Shown here piece after piece: positions 9,024 to 18,608 of a DNA stretch of 55,746 bases. The translations under genes and the position numbers were made by a program. Each line of letters begins with the position of its first letter. Position 1 is the stretch's first letter. Where the stretch lies: positions 1 through 55,746 of the forward strand of contig JAEZGI010000011.1 of the NCBI GenBank assembly GCA_023416995.1. Reading direction: 5' to 3'. Source of the DNA: Bacteroidota bacterium (GTDB lineage Bacteria; Bacteroidota; Bacteroidia; Chitinophagales; Chitinophagaceae). The notes below the pieces were generated by a model. That model was not told the origin of the DNA. It saw only the letters and a list, made by a program, of their open reading frames with translations, and did no database searches.

Positions 9024-9106
9024 TATATTTGATTTTTCATAGGATAAGGTTTAATGGTTAATGGTATTTGATTAGTGCAGCCTCCCTTTTCCGGGGAGGC
9101 TTTTTT
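9024..9106 (+). ncRNA. Candidate small RNA unit B
   Basis: An exact -7 element TATATTTG (9024-9031) overlaps the shared motif GATTTTTCATAGGATA (9031-9046). A strong terminator follows (9080-9106). The predicted RNA is about 65-70 bases with no protein-coding capacity. It has the same order of parts as unit A about 207 bases upstream, but the sequence between motif and terminator is not conserved. No -33 TTG is visible. Confidence 0.45.
9080..9106 (+). terminator. Intrinsic terminator of unit B
   Basis: GCCTCCC (9080-9086) pairs with GGGAGGC (9094-9100), followed by six T (9101-9106). Confidence 0.8.
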
Positions 9107-9172
9107 ATGCACAGGTTGACCCAAATCATTTTACGAGTCAAAATCCGCCCGGGCAGCTTCACCCCGGGACAC

Positions 9173-9197
9173 AAAAAAAGCCGTCACAAAGACGGCT
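9173..9197 (-). terminator. Terminator of the serine palmitoyltransferase gene
   Basis: Read on the minus strand: AGCCGTC, 5-base loop, GACGGCT stem (9179-9185 with 9191-9197), followed by seven T (complement of 9173-9179). It lies 24 bases after the stop codon at 9221. Confidence 0.82.
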
Positions 9198-9220
9198 CAA
9201 ATATTTTCTTCAATGATACC

Positions 9221-10477
9221 TCAGGCATTTGCCATATCTGGTATTGCTTCTGCCTTGTAGGAACCGGCATCCAGCTTCTTTTTGGTATCGTCAAATGCTT
9301 TTAATGTAAGGTTGATATCTTCTTCGGTATGTGCCGCTGTTGGAATCAGCCGGTAAATGATATGTCCTTTTGGAATTACCGGGTAGACCACTATCGAACA
9401 GAAAATGTTATAGTGTTCACGCAGATCCATAACCATTGCTGTTGCTTCTTCCACACCACCTTTCATGTATACAGGAGTAACAGGCGAATCAGTTTTGCCT
9501 ATATCAAATCCCTTTTCTTTTAATCCTTGCTGCAACAAGCGCACATTGTGCCATAGCTTCTCGCGCAGTTCCGGGCGGGTACGTAACAATTCAAGGCGTT
9601 TAAGATTGCCGATCACAATTGGTAAAGGCAAACTTTTGGCAAAAATCTGTGAACGCACATTATAACGGATAAAATCGATGATCAGTTTTGGACCGGAAAG
9701 GAAGGCGCCAATAGAAGCCATCGATTTAGCAAAAGTGGAGAAGTAAAGATCAATCTGATCCTGTACACCCTGTTCTTCACCTGCGCCGGCACCGGTTTTG
9801 CCAAGAGTTCCGAAACCATGGGCATCATCAACCAAAAGACGGAACTGGTATTTCTGTTTTAATGCAGCCACATCCTTCAGTTTACCCTGATCGCCAGCCA
9901 TCCCAAATACACCTTCAGTGATGACAAGGATCCCGCCGGCTTTTTGTTTATCGATCAATGAAGTAGCCCGCTGCAACTGTCTTTCAAGATCTGCTATATC
10001 ATTATGTTTGAATACATAACGGTGACCAGGATGTAAACGAAGGCCGTCAATAATACAGGCGTGACTTTCTGCATCATACACCACCACGTCGTGACGGCTG
10101 CAAATCGCATCGATGATGCTTGACATACCCTGGTAACCAAAGTTTAAGAGAATAGTATCTTCTTTAGATTCAAATTCTGCCAATTCTTTCTCAAGTTGTT
10201 CATGGTAATTACTGTTACCGCTCATCATGCGCGCACCCATTGGAGTGGCCAGACCAAATTTTTCTGCTGCTTCAGCATCAGCTTTCCTTACTTCAGGATG
10301 ATTGGCAAGACCCAGGTAATTGTTCAGGCTCCATACAATCTTTTCTTTACCACGAAATATCATTCGGCTCCCGATTGGTCCCTCCAATTTTGGGAAAGCG
10401 AAGTATCCGTGCGCACGCTCACGATGCTGACCAATTGGACCGTAATTCTTCAGAAGCCTGTCAAAAATATCTGCCAT
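9221..10477 (-). CDS. spt: Serine palmitoyltransferase (alpha-oxoamine synthase)
   Basis: A 418-residue PLP enzyme of the alpha-oxoamine synthase family, which condenses an amino acid with an acyl-CoA. The PLP lysine is K251 in STFAKSMASIG; the PLP-stacking His is in DAESHACI (near 139); the DDAHGFGTLG motif (near 218) holds the cofactor Asp and His. The STFAKS and RSQIFAKSLP segments resemble the soluble serine palmitoyltransferases of Bacteroidota, the first step of sphingolipid synthesis. The alternative is 2-amino-3-ketobutyrate CoA ligase, which shares the fold. A TACCTTTG promoter box lies at 10511-10518 and a terminator follows the gene, so it is a single-gene transcript. Confidence 0.82.
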   Translation of the reverse strand: MADIFDRLLKNYGPIGQHRERAHGYFAFPKLEGPIGSRMIFRGKEKIVWSLNNYLGLANHPEVRKADAEAAEKFGLATPMGARMMSGNSNYHEQLEKELAEFESKEDTILLNFGYQGMSSIIDAICSRHDVVVYDAESHACIIDGLRLHPGHRYVFKHNDIADLERQLQRATSLIDKQKAGGILVITEGVFGMAGDQGKLKDVAALKQKYQFRLLVDDAHGFGTLGKTGAGAGEEQGVQDQIDLYFSTFAKSMASIGAFLSGPKLIIDFIRYNVRSQIFAKSLPLPIVIGNLKRLELLRTRPELREKLWHNVRLLQQGLKEKGFDIGKTDSPVTPVYMKGGVEEATAMVMDLREHYNIFCSIVVYPVIPKGHIIYRLIPTAAHTEEDINLTLKAFDDTKKKLDAGSYKAEAIPDMANA

Positions 10478-10510
10478 ATAATGATGGTTATTTAATAATT
10501 AAAATTGGCG

Positions 10511-10518
10511 CAAAGGTA
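10511..10518 (-). promoter_or_regulatory. -7 element TACCTTTG before spt
   Basis: Exact TAnnTTTG match on the minus strand, ending 33 bases before the ATG at 10477. No TTG is seen at the -33 position. Confidence 0.5.
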
Positions 10519-10566
10519 ATGGATTTCGAAAAGATTGTCGAATGGAGCTCCGCTAACTAGTTTTGT

Positions 10567-10574
10567 TACATTTG
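10567..10574 (+). promoter_or_regulatory. -7 element TACATTTG before the PafA-like gene
   Basis: Exact TAnnTTTG match ending 18 bases before the ATG at 10593. It is divergent from the spt promoter, whose -7 box lies about 50 bases to the left. Confidence 0.5.
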
Positions 10575-10592
10575 TAAAAATTAATTTCTGAG

Positions 10593-12254
10593 ATGAGAAA
10601 AATATTTTTGGTTACAGGACTCTCGATTATCACCCTTTTATCTTCAGCCCAGACTAAACCGACCGCAACGCAAACAAAAGCCACAACTCAGTCTTACGCC
10701 CGTCCCAAACTCGTGGTGGGCATTGTTGTTGACCAAATGCGGTGGGATTATTTGTACCGGTATTATGATCGTTATGCTGCCAACGGAGCATTCAAGAAGT
10801 TTTTGAACCAGGGTTTTAGTTGTGAAAATACGCTGATTCCTTACACACCGACCATCACCGCATGTGGACATACCTGTGTGTACACAGGGAGTGTGCCTGC
10901 AATTCATGGTATTACCGGTAATGCATGGTGGGACCGTGATCAAAGAAGATCCGTTTATTGTACGGAAGACAAGACGGTGAAAACTGTTGGTGCGCCGGGA
11001 ACCTCAGGCGAAATGAGCCCGCGCAATATGTTGTCTACTTCAATCGCTGATGAACTCAAGTTTGCTACCAATTTCAAGGGAAAAGTAATTGGGGTGGCCA
11101 TTAAGGACCGGGGAGCGATCCTTCCTGCGGGTCACGCAGCCGATGCTGCCTATTGGTATGATGGTCGTAGTGGGAACTTTGTTTCTTCTACCTATTATAT
11201 GGATGCGTTACCTGCCTGGGTAAATAAGTTCAATGAGCGTAAGCTGATGAATGGTTATTTCCAGAAAGGATGGAACACTTTGTATCCCATCAACACTTAC
11301 ACGCAAAGTACGGCTGATGACAAGCCATACGAAAGCAAACCTTTTGGCGCTGATCAGAAAGGATTTCCATACGATCTCAAAAAGTTTGTTGATAAATCGT
11401 ACGGAACCGTTTCCAGCACACCTTTCGGAAACACCCTCACCATCGAAATGGCAAAGGCAGCTATTGAAAATGAACAACTCGGTGCTGATGCCATTACAGA
11501 TATGCTTTGCGTAAGCTTTTCTTCACCGGATTATATTGGCCACTCCTTTGGTCCAAACTCAATAGAAGCAGAAGATAACTATTTGCGTCTTGACCAGGAG
11601 ATGGGTGAATTTTTCAGCTACCTTGACGCAAAGGTTGGGAAAGGTCAGTACCTGGTATTTTTATCGGCAGATCATGGTGTGGTACCTGTGCCTGGTTTCA
11701 ACAAAGAAAACAAACTTCCGGGCGGTACCATTCCCGACGACAGGTGGTCCAAAGAACTTGCCGACGGTCTGAAGACAAATTTCGGCGCGGAAAAACTGAT
11801 ACTCAGTACTTACAACTACCAGGTGCATCTTGATCATCGTTTGATGGATTCATTGAAACTTGATGTTGATGCTGTGAAAAAATACATCATCAGGTATTAC
11901 GACAAACAACCTGAAATCAGCCGTGTTTTTGACCTGGAGCAGGTGGCTGCCACAACTTTAACTCCCAAATTGAAGGACAAGGTATCTAACGGGTATTATC
12001 CAAAACGTGGTGGCGATATCCAGTTGGTGTTGCAACCTGGTTATATTGATGGCGGAGCCACCGGTACCACCCATGGCAGTCCTTATAATTATGATGCGCA
12101 TGTGCCCATGTTGTTCTATGGCTGGAAGATCAAACCCGGCAAACTGAACAGGGAAACGTATATGACCGACATCGCGCCCACGGTGGCTGCATTGTTAAAA
12201 ATAGAGCCGCCTAGTGGAACAGTGGGAGAAGCGGTAGAGGAAGTGCTCAAATAG
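10593..12254 (+). CDS. pafA: PafA-type alkaline phosphatase
   Basis: A 553-residue secreted phosphomonoesterase of the alkaline phosphatase superfamily, PafA branch, which releases phosphate from organic esters in the periplasm. A signal peptide (to about residue 19, SSAQ) precedes the first metal-ligand motif VVDQMRWD (D47). The nucleophile is a Thr in PTITACGHT (probably T89) rather than the Ser of classical PhoA, which is the PafA hallmark. The motif SFSSPDYIGHSFGP (near 308), SADHGVVPVPG (near 357) and the final zinc His in TTHGSP (near 488) are present. PafA enzymes are known for expression independent of phosphate level. Neighbours give no operon context. Confidence 0.88.
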   Translation: MRKIFLVTGLSIITLLSSAQTKPTATQTKATTQSYARPKLVVGIVVDQMRWDYLYRYYDRYAANGAFKKFLNQGFSCENTLIPYTPTITACGHTCVYTGSVPAIHGITGNAWWDRDQRRSVYCTEDKTVKTVGAPGTSGEMSPRNMLSTSIADELKFATNFKGKVIGVAIKDRGAILPAGHAADAAYWYDGRSGNFVSSTYYMDALPAWVNKFNERKLMNGYFQKGWNTLYPINTYTQSTADDKPYESKPFGADQKGFPYDLKKFVDKSYGTVSSTPFGNTLTIEMAKAAIENEQLGADAITDMLCVSFSSPDYIGHSFGPNSIEAEDNYLRLDQEMGEFFSYLDAKVGKGQYLVFLSADHGVVPVPGFNKENKLPGGTIPDDRWSKELADGLKTNFGAEKLILSTYNYQVHLDHRLMDSLKLDVDAVKKYIIRYYDKQPEISRVFDLEQVAATTLTPKLKDKVSNGYYPKRGGDIQLVLQPGYIDGGATGTTHGSPYNYDAHVPMLFYGWKIKPGKLNRETYMTDIAPTVAALLKIEPPSGTVGEAVEEVLK

Positions 12255-12382
12255 TATTCGACCTGCAGTGAACAGGGAAGTGGTTTTAAGATCGTACTAC
12301 ATTAAATTCATAGGGAAATGGGTATAATTGATAAATGAACCGGGTTTTCCACAAACGGGAAATTCATTTACCTTTTTGCCCA

Positions 12383-12390
12383 TAGATTTG
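12383..12390 (+). promoter_or_regulatory. -7 element TAGATTTG before the M16 peptidase
   Basis: Exact TAnnTTTG match, 28 bases before the ATG at 12419. No TTG lies at the usual upstream spacing. Confidence 0.45.
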
Positions 12391-12418
12391 TAGATCACGA
12401 AAACTTAAAACCATTTCC

Positions 12419-15265
12419 ATGACTGCAAGGATCTTATCCGCCATCTTCCTTTTATTGACCGGGCCACTTTTGTATGCCCAGACTAATGCAAGCGAAAAGC
12501 TGCCTTTCGACAATAAGACTACAGTGGGGAAACTCGCCAATGGACTTACGTATTATATTCGTCCCAACGCCCGTCCCGAGAAAAAAGTAGAACTGCGGCT
12601 GGTGGTGAATACCGGATCTGTTATGGAAGATGACAACCAGCAAGGGTTGGCACACATGGCAGAACATATGGCATTCAATGGCACCAAAAACTACAAGAAA
12701 AACGAAATCATTTCTTTTCTTCAATCAATCGGTGTTGGTTTTGGTAATGATCTGAATGCCTATACCGGTTTTGATGAAACGGTTTACATCCTTCCCATCC
12801 CAACCGATAAACCCGGTAATCTTGAAAAAGGATTTGATATCCTTGAAGATTGGGCCCACAACGTTACTTATCTCGATGAAGACATCGAAGCAGAACGAGC
12901 CATCATTCTTGAAGAAAGCAGGCTGGGTAAGGGTGCCAGCGACCGTATGTTCAAACAGATTTATCCGAAATTGTTTGAAGGTTCCCTTTATGCGAAACGT
13001 TTGCCAATAGGGCAGGATGAGATCATCAAAAACTTCAAACCAGATGAGATCCGCAGATTTTATAAAGATTGGTACCGGCCGGACCTGATGGCCGTAATTG
13101 TTGTTGGTGACATTACCAAGGCAAAGGCAGAGGAACTGATCAAAAAACATTTCGCGGGTTTAAAAAATCCAGAGAATGCCCGCCCGAGAGTGGCCGTAGA
13201 TGTGCCACCTTATAAAGCCAGCACATCTATGGTGGTGACAGATAAGGAAGCAACCAACTATTCCGTAGCCGTTAATTATCCGGCCTTTAAATCTGAGCCA
13301 ACTACAACTTTGGCCGAGTATCGCAAGGACCTGGTGCAAAATATTTTTACTTCACTGATGAACCAGCGGCTGCAGGAAGTTACCCAACAGGAGAACGCAC
13401 CTTTTTTATATGGCGGCGTTGACTTTGGATCGTACGCACGCGGTTATGAAGCGTTCGGCGCCTATGCAGGTACGGGTACCGGCGACGTAACAAAGGGCCT
13501 TGTGGCCCTGACACAGGAAGTTGAAAGAGTAAAACGTTTTGGCTTTACTGCTTCAGAGCTGGACCGTGCGAAAAGATCAATGTTGAATAATTATGAAAAG
13601 GCTTATAATAACCGTGATAAAACGGAATCTGCGGATTATGTTGAAGAATATGTCAATCATTTTCTTCAGCAGGAGCCAAGCCCCGGTATAGAAAAAGAGT
13701 TTGAATATGTAAAATCGCTGTTGCCAACTATTACCCTGGAGGAAGTAAACGCAGTGACGAGTCTGTTTAAAGATCAGGCTAATAAATTTGTCTATGCGAT
13801 GGGACCCGAGCCTGGCGCAGATGTGAAATTGCCAACAGACAAAGACCTGCTGGCTATCGTAGACAACACCAGTAAGCTCGATTTGAAAGCTTATGAGGAA
13901 AAAGATATTGCTGCCGATCTGCTGAAAACAATACCCAAAGCAGGGAAAATTGTATCAGCAACAAAAGATGCTTTGTTGGGTACAACCGAGCTTAAACTTA
14001 GCAATGGTATAACAGTAACACTGAAACCAACCGATTTTAAAAACGATCAGATCCTGATGGGAGCAACGCGGCCCGGTGGCAAAAGCAATTACGGCGTAGC
14101 TGATAAATACAACGCAGAGTATGCTACGGCAGTGGTGGGTTCAATGGGTGTGGGTGATTTTTCACCGACAGATCTAAAAAAAGCGCTTGCAGGAAAAACT
14201 GCGAGTGTGAGTCCTGTGTTTGGTGAACTTTCAGACGGTTTGCGTGGACAATCGTCTGTCAAGGATCTCGAAACAATGTTGCAGCTCACCAATCTTTATA
14301 TGTTGCAGCCAAGAAAGGATACGGCTTTGTTCCGTGCCTTTGTACAACGAAACAAATCGCAGTATGCTATGCTGAGCAGTAATCCCCAGGCTGCTTTTGT
14401 GGATACTGTTTACCAGATGTTGTATGCAAACAATCCCCTGGCACCGGTAGTGGTTCCGAAGTCGGCGAACTTCGATAAAATCAATCTTGACCGTGCCATG
14501 AGTATCTATAAAGAACGCTTTGGCGATGCTACGGGAATGCATTTTGTTTTTGTTGGAAGTTTTTCTGTTGATTCAATCAAACCTTTGATAGAAACTTACC
14601 TGGCAAGTCTTCCTGCCAGCGGAAAAAAGTTCAACTATGTTGATGATAAGGTTCGCACCATAGATGGAAAAAAGAAACTCACTTTTGCAAGAGGAAAAGA
14701 AGAAAAAAGTTTGATTTTTGCCATCTACAGTGATGAGTTGCCGTACTCTGAGGATATGTCTTTAAAGATGAGTGCGATGAGTGAAGTGCTCAATATCCGC
14801 ATCATCGAAGAATTGCGTGAGAAGGTTCAGGGTATATATGGTGGTGGTACTTATGCCAGCCTGGATAAACTTCCCTATTCAAGGTATTCATTTATGTTGC
14901 AACTGCCCTGCGGTCCCGAGAAGGTTGATACCTTACTTACAGCAGTAAATAATGAGTTCAATGCGCTTGTTACAAAAGGGCCGGAGCAATCATATCTTGA
15001 TAAAGTAAAACAACAGTGGAGAGAACAATACAAAACCAGTATGAAAGAAAACGGCACCTGGTTATCGAACCTGATCTCATTGAAAGAGCAGAAAGGTGAC
15101 CCCAAACGTTTTGTTAACTACGAGCAGTTTATTGATAAGTTAACGGTGAAGGATGTACAGCAGGCAGCTAAGCTGGTACTGGCCGGTAAAAATCAATTTA
15201 CTGCTGTATTGATGCCTGAAAACTATAAAGGGTCAACTGAAGGGTCCGGAAAGAAAGCATTCTAA
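12419..15265 (+). CDS. Secreted M16 (pitrilysin-like) zinc peptidase
   Basis: A 948-residue two-lobed M16 peptidase with a signal peptide (to about residue 21, LLYAQ). The inverted zinc motif HMAEH (H79, E82, H83) lies in the first lobe; the third zinc ligand is the Glu of IILEESRLGKG near residue 160. The order is catalytic M16, inactive M16_C, second M16-like and M16_C repeat (about 525-940), the full-length architecture of pitrilysin/insulinase. It probably degrades peptides in the periplasm. The gene has its own promoter box and terminator, so it is monocistronic. The substrate cannot be read from the sequence. Confidence 0.9.
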   Translation: MTARILSAIFLLLTGPLLYAQTNASEKLPFDNKTTVGKLANGLTYYIRPNARPEKKVELRLVVNTGSVMEDDNQQGLAHMAEHMAFNGTKNYKKNEIISFLQSIGVGFGNDLNAYTGFDETVYILPIPTDKPGNLEKGFDILEDWAHNVTYLDEDIEAERAIILEESRLGKGASDRMFKQIYPKLFEGSLYAKRLPIGQDEIIKNFKPDEIRRFYKDWYRPDLMAVIVVGDITKAKAEELIKKHFAGLKNPENARPRVAVDVPPYKASTSMVVTDKEATNYSVAVNYPAFKSEPTTTLAEYRKDLVQNIFTSLMNQRLQEVTQQENAPFLYGGVDFGSYARGYEAFGAYAGTGTGDVTKGLVALTQEVERVKRFGFTASELDRAKRSMLNNYEKAYNNRDKTESADYVEEYVNHFLQQEPSPGIEKEFEYVKSLLPTITLEEVNAVTSLFKDQANKFVYAMGPEPGADVKLPTDKDLLAIVDNTSKLDLKAYEEKDIAADLLKTIPKAGKIVSATKDALLGTTELKLSNGITVTLKPTDFKNDQILMGATRPGGKSNYGVADKYNAEYATAVVGSMGVGDFSPTDLKKALAGKTASVSPVFGELSDGLRGQSSVKDLETMLQLTNLYMLQPRKDTALFRAFVQRNKSQYAMLSSNPQAAFVDTVYQMLYANNPLAPVVVPKSANFDKINLDRAMSIYKERFGDATGMHFVFVGSFSVDSIKPLIETYLASLPASGKKFNYVDDKVRTIDGKKKLTFARGKEEKSLIFAIYSDELPYSEDMSLKMSAMSEVLNIRIIEELREKVQGIYGGGTYASLDKLPYSRYSFMLQLPCGPEKVDTLLTAVNNEFNALVTKGPEQSYLDKVKQQWREQYKTSMKENGTWLSNLISLKEQKGDPKRFVNYEQFIDKLTVKDVQQAAKLVLAGKNQFTAVLMPENYKGSTEGSGKKAF

Positions 15266-15290
15266 CTAATAGTTATTGTACAACATAACT

Positions 15291-15322
15291 GGTCCCCGTC
15301 ATTCATTTGCCGGGGACCTTTT
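15291..15322 (+). terminator. Terminator between M16 peptidase and ABC permease
   Basis: GGTCCCCG (15291-15298) pairs with CGGGGACC (15311-15318), followed by TTTT. The complement side also offers an A-rich tail, so it could serve both converging genes. Confidence 0.75.
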
Positions 15323-15324
15323 AT

Positions 15325-17730
15325 TTATTCGGAACGAAGATTTTTTACCGGGCTGGTTAAAGCCGTATGCAGGCATTGCAATGATACAAACGCAAATACC
15401 GAAATGGTTATAATAATACCAACAACCAGGTAGGGGGTAAGACTTGGTTCCATACGATAAGCATAATTTTGCAGCCAGGAATCCGTGGCAAGATAAGCAA
15501 GCGGCCAGGCTATTATATTTGCCAGAATGATAAGTACGGCATAGTCGCGCACAAATAACAGCAGGATGTTGTGAACTCCGGCGCCAAGAACTTTCCGCAG
15601 CGCTATTTCGCGGGTACGGCGTGCAAGTGTAAAGGCTACAATGCCAAAAATGCCCATAAATACAATAACCATGTTAAGGCCCGTGGCGATGTTTGCTGCC
15701 TTTTTCAGTTTGAGCTCTGACTCGTAAAGACTCGCAAATTTCTCATCCATAAAATTGTACTCAAACGGTGATCCGGGTGAAAATTTCTGCCAGTTATTTT
15801 TGATAGTGGCAAGCGCTGCAGCGGTGTTATGACTATTAAGTTTCAGGGTGAGATATCGATAGGTACGGGTAAGTTTGGTCGGGATAAATGCAAGGGGACC
15901 GATCTTCTGATGAAAGGAGGAAAAGTTGAAGTCTTTCACAATGCCTGTAACACGAAAGCTATAACCACCGGGCATCGAAACGATTGCTCCCGTTCGTGTG
16001 CTGAGACCCAGGGCCCGCACGGCCGATTCGTTCAAAACAATTTCAGTTTCGTTTTGTGTCGGTTCTTTCCCAGACAAGAAGCTCCCTTCTTCCATATGTA
16101 TGCCAAAGGTCGCTGCATAATGCTGATCAGCGGAGACTGATGGAACAACCACAGGACGATTATCTTTATTATTTTCCGGTAACAGGTCGGTCGTAAGTGG
16201 GGGTAAGCGGTCGGGAATCTCAAACGAAATGGTAGCGGATTTAACAACTGGTAATTGTGCAAGATGATCACGGATTGATTCCATCTTTAGTACCCCTGAA
16301 GAGTCCCATTGTTTTGGAAAGGCAGTTATTACCAGTAATTGCTCTCTATCATAACCTACATTTTTATTGAAAAAATACTCCACCTGTCTTGCTACATTTA
16401 AAGCACTGATGAAGATAAAAATGGCCAGGGTGAATTGGACGGCAAGTAATGATTTTCGTAAGATGAGCCCACCGCGCGCCGTATTCATTGTTCCCTTTAC
16501 TGCCTTTGTTATGGCCGATGAGGCGAGAATGAAAGCAGGGTAGAAACCGGCAATTAATCCCAGCAGAAGGATGGATCCGGCTATATAGGCTGAATAAGCT
16601 AACCCCAGTTGCCATATAGGTTGAAGGGTTGTGCCAAGTATCTGTGAAAACAGGGGACGGGTTAGTTCATGCACCATGAAGGCAATAAGTGCAGCTATGA
16701 TAGTAAGCACCACTGACTCTACGAGGTATTGTATTATCAGTTGCCGCTGTCTTCCACCAAACACCTTGCGCAGACCCATTTCTTTCAAGCGGTAACCTGA
16801 GGTGCCTATGCTTATGTTGATAAAGTTTATCACTGCCATCAATAAAATGAAACCGGCGATCATAGAAAGCATGGTGATCATCTGTTCAACCGCTCCGTCA
16901 TTATCTTTTTGATAATATGTGCGCATTGCCGCCAGCTCCACTTCCACAAGACCTTTTAAATTATCAGGCATGTGACGGGTAAGCAAATCTTTTGTCGGGC
17001 CGTTCAGTGCTTTGGGGTCAGTGCCAGCCGTAAGTTCTATCATGCCGATGATGTAAGCGTTGGCCCAGTCATCGATATATGATTCACTTTGAAAAAAACG
17101 ATTTCCTTCAAAGGGAACAAACATGTTATAGCCGGATCGGTCAACCAGTTGATTAACTGTGTTTCGGGGCATTGTGGCCAATACCGCAGAAACCGTATAA
17201 TCCTGTTGTGATTGGGTGGTATTATTTATCGTAATGGTTTTGCCTAAAACATTCGTGGTGCCAAATAACCTCCTGGCGAGTTCCTCAGTTATTACTGCAG
17301 ATTTCGTGTTAAGAAAGGCGTGTTCGGGATCACCATGTAACAACCTGAACCCGTACATGCTGATCAGTGTGGTGTCGCAGATAGCGATATTTTCTTTGAA
17401 ATGTTCCGTACCGGTGGTTACCGTTGTTGTTACCGGATTGAAACGATAGAAATTTCTTACCAGTGCAGGGTAGCTGTTTGCGAGTGCTTTGGGAAGCGGA
17501 GCCGTTACAGTAAAGGGAAGGCCCATATCTTTCACCTTCCATTTGCTTTTGAGTACGTACTGATGGTTGACATTCCGCAGCCCGGCATTCACCTGTTTTT
17601 CCTGTATTACATAATTGGCGATCAGGAGACAAATGGCGATCCCAATTGAAAGACAAAAAATATTTATGGTGGCAAACAGCCTGTGACGGGAAAGATGGCG
17701 AAGGGCAATTAGAAGATAGTTTTTCAGCAT
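15325..17730 (-). CDS. FtsX/MacB-type ABC transporter permease
   Basis: An 801-residue inner-membrane permease with two FtsX modules. An N-terminal helix (residues 20-42) is followed by a large periplasmic MacB_PCD domain (about 50-245), three helices (about 285-400), a fourth near 430, a second periplasmic domain (about 455-660) and a final three-helix FtsX module with the typical RTREIALRKVLGA motif (near 690). The same motif occurs as RLKEMGLRKVFGG near 315. Long tandem FtsX permeases without an adjacent ATPase gene are common in Bacteroidota; here too no ATPase is encoded nearby. The role could be lipoprotein, peptide or small-molecule export, or mechanotransmission. Confidence 0.85.
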   Translation of the reverse strand: MLKNYLLIALRHLSRHRLFATINIFCLSIGIAICLLIANYVIQEKQVNAGLRNVNHQYVLKSKWKVKDMGLPFTVTAPLPKALANSYPALVRNFYRFNPVTTTVTTGTEHFKENIAICDTTLISMYGFRLLHGDPEHAFLNTKSAVITEELARRLFGTTNVLGKTITINNTTQSQQDYTVSAVLATMPRNTVNQLVDRSGYNMFVPFEGNRFFQSESYIDDWANAYIIGMIELTAGTDPKALNGPTKDLLTRHMPDNLKGLVEVELAAMRTYYQKDNDGAVEQMITMLSMIAGFILLMAVINFINISIGTSGYRLKEMGLRKVFGGRQRQLIIQYLVESVVLTIIAALIAFMVHELTRPLFSQILGTTLQPIWQLGLAYSAYIAGSILLLGLIAGFYPAFILASSAITKAVKGTMNTARGGLILRKSLLAVQFTLAIFIFISALNVARQVEYFFNKNVGYDREQLLVITAFPKQWDSSGVLKMESIRDHLAQLPVVKSATISFEIPDRLPPLTTDLLPENNKDNRPVVVPSVSADQHYAATFGIHMEEGSFLSGKEPTQNETEIVLNESAVRALGLSTRTGAIVSMPGGYSFRVTGIVKDFNFSSFHQKIGPLAFIPTKLTRTYRYLTLKLNSHNTAAALATIKNNWQKFSPGSPFEYNFMDEKFASLYESELKLKKAANIATGLNMVIVFMGIFGIVAFTLARRTREIALRKVLGAGVHNILLLFVRDYAVLIILANIIAWPLAYLATDSWLQNYAYRMEPSLTPYLVVGIIITISVFAFVSLQCLHTALTSPVKNLRSE

Positions 17731-17877
17731 CAGGCATTGCTTTATTAGTTGGTTAACCTATTGGGTTTGCAACTAAGTTGATGCCAGTTGTATAAGCAGT
17801 TAGATTTCAGTATAGAAGGTATTTTAAATAATATGAGGGTGTCCGGTTTCAATACAACAAACGTTCGAACCCGTTCA

Positions 17878-18330
17878 TTATATCACAATCGGGATATCTT
17901 TTTGGGTGTCCTGCCGACTGGCTGCGCCGGACCGGTTGGTGACGATCCCTTTGTGTTCCAGGATCACGTTGTAGCTGGCAACAACATGTCGGAAAGCCTC
18001 CTGTGGCGCAGTCAGTGCTACCCCGAGCCGCCAGCTGCGTTCTTTAGAAAATAAATCATGCACGCTTGATCGTGAAATGAGGGTGTCCCAGATCATGGTG
18101 CGTTGTTGGCTCGTTACGTTGATGGCAGATAGCGACAACCTGATTTTTATCCTGGTGTTTTTCAAAGCTTCATCTGAATAATTCTCGCCTGTTTGTATGT
18201 TGAAATAGAAATGACGACTGACCTGTTCTTCAGTCGGTATAGGAAGTGTATCGTTCTTACTGCATGCGGCCAGTAACCACAAACAGATAACAACAAACAC
18301 CAGTTTCGCTTGTTGCTGATGTGCTGACAT
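17878..18330 (-). CDS. Small lipoprotein of unknown function
   Basis: About 150 residues from the ATG at 18330. The N-terminal segment LVFVVICLWLLAACSKN is a lipoprotein signal with lipobox LAAC, followed by Ser-Lys-Asn. An in-frame start at 18432 would add 34 residues ahead of that signal, so the internal start is preferred. The mature part has no motif I recognise; it alternates short strands (HFYFNIQTG, IKIRLSLSAINV) and could be a small beta-sandwich. It lies upstream of the ABC permease gene on the same strand with a gap of about 147 bases. Confidence 0.6.
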   Translation of the reverse strand: MSAHQQQAKLVFVVICLWLLAACSKNDTLPIPTEEQVSRHFYFNIQTGENYSDEALKNTRIKIRLSLSAINVTSQQRTMIWDTLISRSSVHDLFSKERSWRLGVALTAPQEAFRHVVASYNVILEHKGIVTNRSGAASRQDTQKDIPIVI

Positions 18331-18608
18331 AATAATGGATAAGGGGTGGTTAATGGCGGCTGCGATCTGAAACGGCCATTTTGATTTTACAAAACTAATG
18401 AAGCCATAAAGCTCATCCAATCGCATGTTCATGTAGTTTTTGATGTAGATATTTTGTCGCGATTGTTAAATGCGTTATGATAATAAAATGCTAAAGCTAT
18501 AGGATGACGGTGCAAACCTTGTCAGAATCAGGGGATTACAATCCTTGTGGCATATAAATTGAATTTCGCTCGTTGAAACTTGATAACCCAAAAATTAAAT
18601 CAACATTT

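Larger units (their letters stand above)
8717..9220. other. Intergenic block with two sRNA-like units
   Basis: About 500 bases with no credible protein gene. It holds two copies of a 16-bp motif, GGTTTTTCATAGGATA (8824-8839) and GATTTTTCATAGGATA (9031-9046). Each is overlapped on its left by a promoter-like element and followed by an intrinsic terminator (8854-8884 and 9080-9106). The right end holds the minus-strand terminator of the gene at 9221. The same motif recurs in degenerate form at 21.95-22.17 kb. Confidence 0.7.

Noticed and set aside
8822..9061. Open reading frame of 79 codons in the intergenic block
   Set aside because: It starts from TTG, is rich in Phe and Leu simply because the DNA is T-rich, and runs straight through a strong intrinsic terminator (8854-8884).
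18331..18432. Longer start for the small lipoprotein
   Set aside because: It would put 34 residues ahead of a clear lipoprotein signal with lipobox.
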